A stretch of 64,000 nucleotides of DNA, taken from NCBI GenBank assembly GCA_963921935.1, contig OY998177.1:11187754-11251753 (forward strand), written 5' to 3'. Positions within the stretch are counted from its first letter, which is position 1. Every line of letters starts with the position of its first letter. Below, piece after piece: positions 11,637-21,989 of the stretch. Source of the stretch: Galeruca laticollis. Its lineage: Eukaryota > Arthropoda > Insecta > Coleoptera > Chrysomelidae. The notes beneath the pieces were generated by a model. The model did no database searches. It saw nothing but the letters and a program-made list of their open reading frames with translations, and had not been told where the DNA came from. The position numbers and the translations under genes were made by a program.

Positions 11637-12732
11637 CTTTTTGTGTCACCGGATTTACACCCGGCGTGTTTCAACGACAGTCGGCCTCAACAGCAAGACT
11701 TTCGTTGGGTGTCACTATTCTAGAAATGACCTAACAATGTTTGTCGCATCCAGGATTACAGATTTTTGCAATAATCGGTAGGTTGAATCAGGAATATCAA
11801 TGTCTTTGAGGGAAGTACTTAGTTTCTTGGGAATTAGCCCCATACAGGATAAAACAACTGGAATGATCTTGACTTCTTTAAGATTCCACAATTCTTTTAT
11901 TTCGGTCCTTAGCTCGGCGTATTTGCTTAGTTTTTCATTGTATTTGCTTTCTGTGTTAGAATTATTTGGGATCGATATGTCAAGAAGCAGAGCTTGCTTG
12001 GATTGTTTATTAATGACTGTGATGTCCGGCCTGTTGTGTCGTACTGTTACGTCCGTCATGATAGTTTTATCCCAGTAGATCTTAACATACTGATTTTCGA
12101 TAACTGGAGGGGGTTTATATTTGTAATATGGCTCGTTGTTTTGTGGATCAAGGTTATGTTTTTTCAGTACTTCTAGGTATACTACTGTGGCAACTTTGTT
12201 GTGTCGTTCTAGATATTTAGTTTCAGCTATGCTTTGGCAACTAGAAAGAATGTGTTCAATCGTTTCTTGACTTCTGTTGCACTTTCTGCACCTATCTGTT
12301 GGTATTTCTTTCTTCAAGATATACTTTTGATAATTCCTCGTTTTTATAACCTGATCTTGTATACCAACCATAAAACCTTCAGTTTCTGGGAACAGCGTTC
12401 CAGTTTTAAGCCATTCAACCGATTTAGCTTGATCTATCGTGTCTTTCTGTAAATCATTAATGAATCTTCCGTGCAATTCTTTTGAACGCCAATTTCTAAT
12501 TTTATCTTCCTTATTTCGTGTATTAAAGGGCATAAAGTTTTCCATGCTTAGGTTTAAAGGTGTATAACCCGTATCTGTTTTCACTATGGCTCTATGAAGT
12601 TGACTATTTTGGTGGCGGAAAAAACTCCTCAAGCCTGCAATTTGCTGAGTGCAAGCTTCCACAACATCTTTTATTCCTCTACCTCCTTTTTCTCTAGGTA
12701 AATTTACCCTTTCGACGGACGCTTTTGGATGG

Positions 12733-12733
<1 letters not shown>
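11637..12733 (-). pseudogene. R2/R4-type LINE 3' part, longest copy
   Basis: The 315-residue open frame (11715-12662) is the best copy here of the C-terminal RLE region. It has a linker with RSKELHGRFI, a CCHC knuckle (C125, C128, H137, C142), a nuclease with RPDITVINK (PD at 212-213) and LLLDISIP (D228), and a full C-terminus ending in VRSFLE. Coding continues upstream in frame (INLPREKGG-like block near 12690) to the (ATT)n at 12734. RT itself is missing, so it is a 5'-truncated copy. Function in an intact element: site-specific nicking of target DNA to prime cDNA synthesis. Confidence 0.8.
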
Positions 12734-12807
<74 letters not shown>

Positions 12808-12813
12808 CATTAT
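12734..12813. repeat. (ATT)n microsatellite, 80 bp
   Basis: The longest ATT tract in the window, lying between the 5' ends of a minus-strand and a plus-strand LINE. Confidence 0.98.
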
Positions 12814-13783
12814 TGTTTCTAATATTTATTAATGACTTGCCGTCAGCCGTTAACGGATGTACTTGTATTTTATATGCTGACGACACGACACTACTTTATG
12901 ATGAAGATGAATCTGAACATCTTTAATTAGCAAAAAATTGGTTTGTGGCTAATAGACTTCAATTGAATGAAAGCAAGACCGTCAAAATCACTTTCACCTC
13001 GGACAAGCTTGCTCATAAGTCACAACCAGTTAAGCTTCTTGGGTTAACACTTGACTCGAGTCTTACCTAGTCTGCTCAAATTGAAGCCTTGTGCTCTGCG
13101 GTGTCTTCGCAAATTTACGCACTGCGGCAGCTTCGGCATTGCTTGCGAACCAAAGCCCTTCGTACTGTGTATTTTGGCACCATTCACTCACTTCTCACTT
13201 ACGGCATTAGATTTTGGGGAAACTCGAGTGGGGCTTATGAAGTTTTCGCTCTTCAGAAATCCACCGTGAGGATTGTCGGGAATGCTCCTCATGGTTCGCA
13301 TTGCCTTGCACTGTTTAGGGGGTGCAGGATTTTACCGGTTCCTTATCTGTACATTTATTAAACATTAGTATTGGTTCACAAAAATAGATCCAATTATAAT
13401 TCGCACTATAATATTCATACCTACGGCACGAGGAATGCGGTGGATCTTGTGGCCCCTTTCTCTAGGCTTAGGACTACCCAGGCGAATAAACTAAATGTTG
13501 AGTTTAACAATGTTTTTTATAGTTTTTATAGAGGTTTCGATCTTCAAAATAGGAGTCTTCGTGAATTTTGTAAATTTTTATTCTATCAAAGATTTTTCTA
13601 AATTCGCGCCCAGAGACCGTCGTTGTTAATTTTATTTATTAGTTGATGTTTTATTACCTTTAACCCAGTTTTAAATTATTGTTACTTTTCTTTTATTAAT
13701 TGCTTCAAATATTGTTTTATTCCTTTCATGATGACTGACTTCAAACATAATACATATGTACATGTTGTCAATAAACGTATATC
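12814..13783 (+). pseudogene. CR1/Jockey-like LINE RT C-terminal half
   Basis: The plus-strand frame opens directly out of the ATT tract into the RT palm: IFINDLPSAV, then LYADDTTLLY (the YADD catalytic box near 12870), a premature TAA after DESEHL (12924), and the thumb/C-terminal part in shifted frames (LLGLTLDSSL, then YGIRFWGNSS). The last stretch at 13371-13601 has TYGTRNAVDL and ends at FLFYQRFF. At least two stops or frameshifts make it dead. The 3' UTR ends GTCAATAAACGTATATC followed by (ATT)n at 13784. Confidence 0.75.
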
Positions 13784-13814
<31 letters not shown>

Positions 13815-13815
13815 G
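13784..13815. repeat. (ATT)n microsatellite
   Basis: About 30 bp between two plus-strand LINE fragments; it is the 3' tail of one and the 5' junction of the next. Confidence 0.95.
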
Positions 13816-14469
13816 TAAAAAAATATTCAAAAAACTTGAAATATTGCCGCTTCCGTGCTTGTATATTTTCGAAGTGTTAATTGAAACACATAAAAATCGA
13901 TATGTTCTGACTAAACATGCAGATGTTCATAATTATGATACTAGAAATAGTAAAGACATTGTCATTCTCAAATCAAGACTGAAAACAACAAAAAACAATA
14001 AGTTGGATGTTACATTGTACAATTCATTTGTAAAATATTTTGAACATATAAATATACGTGATATGACGAGAGTTCAATTTAAACATTTTGCTAAGTCTTT
14101 TCTTTTAAATTATTGTTTTTATACAGTTGATGAGTTTTTGGAGGAATTGAATACTTGGGCTTAATGCTTATATGTTTGTTTGTTTTGTTTAATTTAATTT
14201 TTACTTTCTATTATTTTTTAACTTATTTTATATTTTAAAATTGTCATATTTTCATCAATATTTTTACTTTATGAAATGTATGTCTGTATTTATTTAAAAT
14301 TTTTACTTTGTATTATTTTTATTATATTTTAAATTTGTCATATACAGCACTATACAATCTTTAATATTTTTAGTTGGTAAAATGTATTCATATGTACTAC
14401 TTTCACTGACTTCTAATGTACTATGTATGTGAATGGGGTCAATAAACCATCTATCTATCTATCTATCTA
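13816..14469 (+). pseudogene. CR1/Jockey-like LINE C-terminal fragment with intact 3' UTR
   Basis: The 106-residue frame at 13844-14164 (block HNYDTRNSKDIV, then LYNSFVKYFE, ending ELNTWA) is the extreme C-terminus of a LINE RT protein. It is uninterrupted but 5' truncated at the ATT tract. The 3' UTR of about 300 bp ends GGGTCAATAAACC and then (ATCT)n, followed by (ATT)n. Related to 10901-11635. Confidence 0.7.
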
Positions 14470-14530
14470 TTATTATTATTATTATCATTATAATTATTAT
14501 TAATATTATTATTATTATTATTATTATTAA
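14470..14530. repeat. (ATT)n microsatellite, compound
   Basis: ATT repeats with ATC/AAT interruptions between a LINE tail and the Helentron fragment. Confidence 0.95.
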
Positions 14531-15560
14531 GTTATTGCATAGCATCTATCGCGGGCCTTGAGCGTGGAGACCGTATCCAGAAATTCCGTAACGCCCACTA
14601 CGACCGGCACAGCGGTTATACTTTTGACGAAATAGTATATGTGTAGAGTAAAGCACATTCTCAGGAACTGGTTTATGTTGCGCTCTCTCGGGTGACTAAT
14701 ATTGAAAAATTGTATATCACCACAAAAAACGATAATTCTACATTCAAGTTTTATCATAATCGAAAGCAAGCTGCATCGACTGCATCTTTGTTACAAGAAT
14801 TTAAAAGACTGTCTTTGAATAGTGTTCAGACGATAGCTCAAAGTGTATTAGATTTAATGAGTAATAGAAATGGCATTTCAATAATTACTTTCAACTGCCA
14901 AACTCTAAATAGTCACAAATACGATTTACAAGATTCAGTTACGAGGCAAACAAATATGTTACTTCTTACCGAAACTTGCATGACGCCTGATAATCCCATT
15001 GAAATACCTAATTTCAATTGTATTGTTCAATTCAAACGAGATACTGTTCCAAAAGGTGGGGTAGCTATTTACCAAAATAATAATAATGTTATGACTCCGA
15101 ATATTGAAATAAATATTGCACACGTTAGCGATGTTAATGTTAGGAGCTCATTTGTTGGAGATATTTGTGCGTGCTTATGCAAACTTAGAAATGGCATACA
15201 CATAGTCATGGTAGAAATTTACATTTCTCCGAATCCAAAATTAGACGAGGTAGAGCGTTTTATTCATCGCACTTCACTGGGGTACACTGAAGAAGGGTCG
15301 AAAATACTTAGACCAAATGGTAATAAACTCCCACTTATCTTGGCTGGCGATTTCATCAGAGCGGTTGACAACTTTTCTTTCGAGAATATTGAATTTGAAA
15401 ATGAATAATGATCCACAAGAATCCACAACAAAATATGGGACCACCATTGACGCGGTATTTTCCAGATATTTAGAAGATATCAAGTCTCAAACTTATGTTT
15501 CTTATTTCAGTTATCATGAACCTATAGTTTCAATGATAAATATTCCTGAATAACCTACAT
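14531..15560 (+). pseudogene. Helentron (Helitron) helicase-endonuclease C-terminal relic
   Basis: The plus strand encodes the end of a PIF1-type helicase (FDEIVYVY, an in-frame TAG near 14643-14645, then SKAHSQELVYVALSRVTN, the conserved ALSRV helicase motif). It is fused to an EEP-type endonuclease: ISIITFNCQTLNS, LLLTETCM, GGVAIYQN, then LPLILAGDF, and after a frameshift at about 15390-15410 GTTIDAVFSRY and a C-terminus ending MINIPE at 15553. A Rep-helicase protein with a C-terminal endonuclease is the hallmark of Helentrons, rolling-circle transposons. Rep and most of the helicase are absent, so this is a 5'-truncated dead copy. The N-terminal cut again lies at an ATT tract. Confidence 0.75.
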
Positions 15561-15798
15561 GTATTGTAAGATAATAAAAATATTTTGAACAATATTAACT
15601 TCTCATTTATTTAATAAAAAAAAACTGTGTTTTCTTATCGGTCACCACGCTCAAAAAGTGTAACTTGAATTAATATCAAAGAAAAAAAAGGAAAAAAGAT
15701 ACTGCATAAATAAAATAAATAATTAATTATAATTGCATAAGTTGATAAAAACAGATATGCAATATCTTTACCGCGGCAGTCTCCGAGTGCCACACATC

Positions 15799-15903
15799 TT
15801 TTTATTATTATTATTTTTATTATTATTATTATTATTCTTTTCTTCTCACATAGTTATGGTTTTATTTTGCACTGACGGGCTTATTATTATTATTATTATT
15901 ACA
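15799..15903. repeat. two (ATT)n tracts
   Basis: ATT arrays at 15799-15836 and about 15881-15901 with 45 bp between them; the second abuts the 3' end of the minus-strand LINE. Confidence 0.9.
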
Positions 15904-16590
15904 AACTGGTGTGAGCAGAGGAGCTAGCTCCTATTATGCACAAAAAAAAATACATTTCAAAAGAAATACATAGTGGTAGTAAACAAACGAATAACAGGAA
16001 GAAGAAATTACTATTAAGCTCTAAAAGTTATTAGATAAGTTACACTGATCTAGTCTATTTTTGAATATGTTGACACTTGTTGCTGAGACAATTTCACTGT
16101 CCAAATCTTTCCCAATATTGAAAATTCTGTTTGGTAAAAAGTTTTGTCTCGATCTAACCGCAAAATTTTCCTTTTTTAACTTGAACTGGTGTCCTCGAAG
16201 TCTTGTGTCAGTATTTAGGGTGAAAACTGTATTTAGATCACCAAAATTATATTTAAGAATTCGAAAGGCTACAATAAGATCGCCTCGTAACCTACGCTGC
16301 TCAAACGTGGTAAGATTTGCCATGAATAATCTTTCTTCATATGAGGGTCTTACAGATCCAAAAGCAACTCTGGTAGCCTTCCGCTGTGTACTTTGCAGCA
16401 ACGTTCTATCACGAATTAAGTCCAAGTACCAAACTGGTCCGGCGTATTCAAGGATAGGTATGACGTAAGTAGCATACAATTTGCAGAAGCTCTGAAAGGA
16501 TGTCATTATGAACTGAACACAATGAAGAGACTCTCTCTGGAGAAGACTAGAAATTTTCAAGAACCTAATTGCATAAACAAGAGAACATAT
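15904..16590 (-). pseudogene. CR1-like LINE RT thumb/C-terminal fragment
   Basis: The minus-strand frame 16021-16560 reads the conserved tail of CR1/Jockey-type RTs: YVIPILEYAGPVWY, then LQSTQRKATRVAF, SYEERLFM, TFEQRRLRGDLI and a C-terminal SVNIFKNRLDQ. The frame continues in phase toward higher coordinates and is cut at 16590 by the LTR retrotransposon. The 3' UTR (15904-16020) contains an A-run and ends at (TTA)n. I could not find the missing 5' part on the other side of the LTR element at 25474. Confidence 0.75.
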
Positions 16591-19500
16591 TGTGACGCGC
16601 TTTTTTCCTCCCTAAGGCGATGACCGCGCGCTGCGCTGCGCGTGATCTATCGGTAGCGGCCTCTTGCTCTACCTCTCAACACCTTGGAAACGTCACTCCT
16701 GACACCTTTGAAGCCTTACAATTTCTCGGGCGCCAGATTTTTAACGTGGTTGTCTCCACGGCCCCTCGACTACACTCGTCGAGAGTTCCAGGTAACCTCA
16801 GATGGAGGTACGGTAAATTCCAGGGGTCTATTGTCGTCAAAATTCGGGAGGTTGCTAAATATATAAAACAAATGTTCTCGCTAGTCCTGAAATGAATATT
16901 ATTATCCTAATCCACACTACGGAGAAGCTAAAATTCGTGCAGCCAAACAACTACTCTACCATAAGGAAGCACTAGTCTATAATAGGTCAATAAAACACAG
17001 AGGTTCGGTTAGGTTATATTACAATAATGTTTATTATTTATATACAGAAGAAAAAAAAACTTATCATACCTAAAGGTAACCCATACTCTGGTATCCCCAG
17101 AAAAGCAGAAAAATGTTAGCAAACTATATACAGTTAATATGCGATTATTAGAGACGAAGCGGGCAGGACATAAGCGAGAGTTTTTATCAGCAAATGCAAT
17201 GTTTACGATAAAAGCGTTAAAAAAAAAGAAAAACTCCTACTGCACAGGCCTTTTCAATATACAGGTCAATAAATAAAAATTAATAAAACGGAACCTACAT
17301 TGATGCTAGCAAAGTGTCCATTCACTTTCGACGCACCCGGTATGTAGAATAAATGTGAGTATTGAGTACACGTAGCTTATAAAGATCGGGAAAGGAAATG
17401 CGAAAAAAGGGTTCGATACTTGAATAAAACTGTGGAGAAACTCGGGCCAAGTGGTGGGACAACTTTCGGAATTTTTGGAGAATCGGGACTAGGAATTAAC
17501 GGTTGAAATCCGGGAATTAAAATATCGAGGAGCCCTGGCTAGACACCTGGAAGTCCTCAAGATTCCAATTTAACGGAATATACGTCGTCTAATTAAAACA
17601 TCAGAAGAGCCCTGGTTAGACACCTGGAAGTCTTTGATATTTCAATCGAAACGCAAAACAAAACAAGGAATCGGGACGGAATACTGACGGTGGAAATCCG
17701 GGAATTAAAATATCAAGGAGCCCTGGCTAGACACCTGGAAGTCCTCAAGATTCCAATTTAACGGAATATACGTCGTCTAATTAAAACATCAAAAGAGCCC
17801 TGGCTAGACACCTGGAAGTCTTTGATATTTCAATCGAAACGCAAAACAAAACAAGGAATCGGGACGGGATACTGACGGTGGAAATCCGGGAATTAAAATA
17901 TCAAGGAGCCCTGGCTAGACACCTGGAAGTCCTTAAGATTTCAATTTAACGGAATATACGTCGTCTAATTAAAACATCAGAAGAGCCCTGGCTAGACACC
18001 TGGAAGTCTTTGATATTTCAACCGAAACGCAAAACAGGGAATCGGGTTAGCACTCAATAAAATATTGTCGAGATTTTAAATGTACTGTTTCTCGTTATAT
18101 TTCTGATAGATAACAAAACCATTAACGCATGCAGTAAAATGAAATACCTAATCGGGAATCGGGACGGGATACTGACGGAGGAAATCCGGGAATTAAAATA
18201 TCAAGGAGCCCTGGCTAGACACCTGGAAGTCCTTAAGATTTCAATTTAACGGAATATACGTCGTCTAATTAAAACATCAGAAGAGCCCTGGCTAGACACC
18301 TGGAAGTCTTTGATATTTCAACCGAAACGTAAAACAGGGAATCGGTTTAGTACTCAATAAAATATTGTCGAGACTTTAAATGTACTGTTTCTCGTTATAT
18401 TTCTGATAGATAACAAAACCATGAACGCTTGCAGTAAAATGAAATACCTAATCGGGAATCGGGACGGGATACTGACGGAGGAAATCCGGGAATTAAAATA
18501 TCAAGGAGCCCTGGCTAGACACCTGGAAGTCCTTAAGATTTCAATTTAACGGAATATACGTCGTCTAATTAAAACATCAGAAGAGCCCTGGCTAGACACC
18601 TGGAAGTCTTTGATATTTCAACCGAAACGTAAAACAGGGAATCGGGTTAGTACTCAATAAAATATTGTCGAGATTTTAAATGTACTGTTTCTCGTTATAT
18701 TTCTGATAGATAACAAAACCATGAACGCTTGCAGTAAAATGAAATACCTAATCGGGAATCGGGACGGGATACTGACGGAGGAAATCCGGGAATTAAAATA
18801 TCAAGGAGCCCTGGCTAGACACCTGGAAGTCCTTAAGATTTCAATTTAACGGAATATACGTCGTCTAATTAAAACATCAGAAGAGCCCTGGCTAGACACC
18901 TGGAAGTCTTTGATATTTCAACCGAAACGTAAAACAGGGAATCGGGTTAGCACTCAATAAAATATTGTCGAGATTTTAAATGTACTGTTTCTCGTTATAT
19001 TTCTGATAGATATCAAAACCATTAACGCTTGCAGTAAAATGAAATATCTAATATTTTAATAATTCAAAATACAAATTCAAATATCTATTTAAAGACAACT
19101 GTTATTATAATTTTCAAATATTCTAACTTTCACGGTTATCGCTTCAGCATTTTTATTTCAAAAAGAAAAACGGGAAAAAAAACTTATTCAAAACATTCAA
19201 AGAAATAGATAACAGTTCGATTTCTGCTATATCACAAAACCATTAATGTTTATAGCAAAATGAAATATCTAATATTTTATAAATTCAAAGTAGAAATTCA
19301 AATATCTATTGAAAAGACCATTTATGCTTTCAAATATTCTTGAAAATTCGAAAATAAAAACTATTACAAAAAAAAAACTACAAGAACGGTAAATAAATTG
19401 ATTAAATTGCTTACTTTCGGAGCGTTGCACTACTTCTCGCCGTCGGAACTCGGGAATTGATACTCTGATACTCTTTTTCACTATCTCACCTACCAGGTTT

Positions 19501-20080
19501 CAAACTGCTTTGCCCTCTCTTCCGCTAGTGCGACCTGCGCGCTTTCACTCAGTATTTTGCGGTAGGGGGTAAACATAAATTTTACCATCGGATCGCGGTC
19601 AAAATTTGGAATTTTCAAATTAAAATCCGGAATGAATATTTTATCAAAATGATTTCTACATATCTAACGGTTAAATAATATCTACCCCGAAACCAGGGGA
19701 TACAATAAAATGTTCACGGAGATTTGCAATTACTTTACAATACTTATAATAAGTCACCATACAAATGAATATATATACTCGTCGACATAAACTATAAAAT
19801 GAAAATATATTCAGCGCATAAACTGCTAAATGATTTATATACAAAGAAACGAATATGTGACGGGTGATACATAATCAAATATATACTCGGTGACATAAAC
19901 TATCAAATGAAATTACAGTCGGTGGCATAAACTAAAAAAAAATGTTTTGTATATATAGGAACGAATATGTAACGGGTGATACATAATATAAATGAATATA
20001 TATACTCGGCGACATAAACTACAAAATGAAAGTACACTCAGTTACACAAAATTAACGTTAGTAACGAAAACTTCGTTACA
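16591..20080 (-). repeat. 3' LTR (complete)
   Basis: 3490 bp, TG...CA ends (TGTGAC and GTTACA). The GC-rich end at 16596-16670 (GCGCGCTGCGCTGCGCG) contrasts with the AT-rich remainder. Unusually long for a Ty3/gypsy LTR, partly because of the minisatellite at 17.5-19.05 kb. No protein with family support is encoded. Confidence 0.9.
17500..19050. repeat. composite minisatellite inside LTR
   Basis: Six units start with GAAATCCGGGAATTAAAATATC. The first three are spaced 188 bp, the last three 300 bp. Each unit holds the core AGCCCTGGCTAGACACCTGG twice (12 copies, at 17531, 17608, 17719, 17796, 17907 and so on), with 77 bp between the two cores of a unit. The longer unit adds a block with ACTCAATAAAATATTGTCGAG. 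Confidence 0.95.
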
Positions 20081-20091
20081 TCCCCCCCTTA
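20081..20091 (-). promoter_or_regulatory. polypurine tract
   Basis: The minus strand reads AAGGGGGGGA immediately before the LTR start TGTAACGAAG. This is the classical second-strand primer position and confirms minus orientation. Confidence 0.9.
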
Positions 20092-20250
20092 CTTCGGTAA
20101 AAAAAAAATTTAAGGACATGAGCATCGCTCGCGTGCTTTAAAAATTTTTTTTTTTAGCACCTTAGAAACCAATTATAAATAAATTACAATCCCTTTAAAA
20201 CCAACCAAACTCTTTCTTCCATACTCTGGACTTATCCTCTTCAAGGGTGT

Positions 20251-21985
20251 TCAGAGTCGGTAGCCTCTTCTACGACTTCCGGGGCCTGGTCCAAAATTTA
20301 AAAAGGCAGGTGAAAATCCAGTAGAATCGTGTTTAGAGTTGTTCATCGCAAACTTCAAATCGGCTAATCTTACATCCCAGTCCCGGTGATCCTGCTCGCA
20401 ATATTGCGCAATCATTGTCTTCAGAGTGCGGTTGGCTCTTTCTACCGGATTAGCTTGCGGAGTATACGGAGGTGTGAAACGATGTCGAATTCCCAATTCT
20501 CGCAACATATTTTTAAACAGTGTACTATTATACTGAGTTCCATTATCGGTTAATACGGTACGGGGGCATCCAAATGTTGTCAGTATTTCTTCATGAAATG
20601 CAGTACTGACGCTACTGGCCGTAGCACTTCTCAATGGTTTACATTGTACCCACTTGGTAAATCGGTCCTGGAATATTTCTATATAGCAATTTCCTTTCTT
20701 ACTCCGCGGCAATGGTCCTATGATATCAGAACTAACGGTATCCCATGGTCGTTGGTTTGGGGATGGCTGCATCTTCCCTGGAGGCTTCTGTTGTGACGGT
20801 TTGTACTTCTGGCATTGTAAACATCGGCGAACGTACTTGGTAATATCTCGAAACATTCCAGGCCAATAGTAATATCTGGCGATACGAGTGATGGTCTTGG
20901 CGATTCCCAGATGTCCAGCATGAGGGGCATCATGGTTTTCTTTGAGAACTCGGATTCGGTCGGATTTTGCTATGCACAGTTTCCATGGGTCACTCATTTC
21001 TGGTTCTCTTAAGTCATTTATATCCCAAAAATGACGGTACAAACGGCCTTCTTTGATGCAGTAGTCTGGGAACTTGTCTGGCTCCTTCAGGACTTCTTCC
21101 TTCTTGTTCCGGTACCATGAACATTCGGCGGTTACCTCGGTCAGACAGAGTATCGATGATGGATTGGCCTCGGCTGTCATTGGTAGCGGATTTCTGGACA
21201 AAGCGTCAGCCACGCGATTTAGAGCACCTTTACGGTACTGTATCTCGAAATCATATTGCTGCAGAAAAATACTCCATCGGGCTAAACGTCCGGACGGACT
21301 CACTATGGAATGCAGCCATCTAAGAGATTGATGATCGGTAACAACCGTGAAATGGTAGCCCTCTAGATAAGGACGCATCTTTTCAATCCCCCAAACAATG
21401 GCAAGACATTCTTTCTCAGTGACGGAGTAATTCCTCTCGGCAGGACTTAGTGTGCGACTCGCGTATGCTACCACATGCTCCTGGCCATCCTTCTGTTGTG
21501 TAAGGGCAATTCCCAAACCATACTCGGAGGCGTCGGTCTGTAGGGTGAACGGTACGGAAAAATCGGGACAACTTAAAACGGGAGCTTCTGACAGACATGT
21601 TTTAATCTCAGCAAAGGCAGCTTCTTGCTCTTCGGCCCACTTCCATCGCTGGGATTTGCGGAGTAATTTCGTTAACGGGGCCACCTTTTGTGAAAACGAT
21701 GGCACAAATCTCCTATACCAGGATGCGACTCCCAAAAATCTTCGTAACTCTCGGATATTTCTCGGCGCTGCAAATTTAATTATGCTCTCGACTTTTTCTG
21801 GATCGGTACGGATCCCATCTCCAGTGACTACATGGCCTAAATATTTCATGGACGGTAAACAGAAGTGGCATTTCTCCGGATTCAGTTTCAAACGTGCTCC
21901 TCGTAATCGACGGAACACCTCAGACAGATTTTCCAAATGCTGTTCGAACGTTTCCCCTAGAACTATGATGTCATCCAGATAAGCA
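20251..21985 (-). pseudogene. Ty3/gypsy pol fragment: RT end, RNase H, integrase
   Basis: The open frame of 561 residues (20251-21936) extends upstream in phase to about 21985, where it begins at the RT box FAYLDDIIVL. It contains the RT connection (MKYLGHVV), RNase H (LQTDASEYG near D135; a TEKE Glu near 174-176; TDHQSL, D201), a chromoviral/gypsy-type integrase with an HHCC finger (H335, H339 or H341, C372, C375) and the catalytic triad D404 (SSDIIGPL), D464 (LTDNGTQY) and E499 (NPVERANR). The frame ends soon after NFGPGPGS, shorter than a full integrase. The N-terminal half of RT, protease and gag are deleted. The catalytic residues that remain look intact. Enzymes would copy RNA to DNA and insert it into the genome. 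Confidence 0.9.
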
Positions 21986-21989
21986 AAGG

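Noticed and set aside
12704..12926. Poly-Asn and poly-Leu open frames over the ATT tract
   Set aside because: They are direct translations of (ATT)n; only the downstream RT part is real coding sequence.
14527..14769. 80-residue minus frame
   Set aside because: Antisense of the Helentron helicase motif region.
16620..16895. 91-residue open frame in the LTR (repeated at 22014-22289)
   Set aside because: Present in both LTRs only because the LTRs are identical; no recognisable domain, GC-rich low-complexity start, and it lies where LTR U3/U5 sequence is expected.
17500..19050. Regular repeats that could be mistaken for a CRISPR array
   Set aside because: Eukaryotic LTR context, units of 188/300 bp, and intervening sequence itself repeated; no unique spacers.
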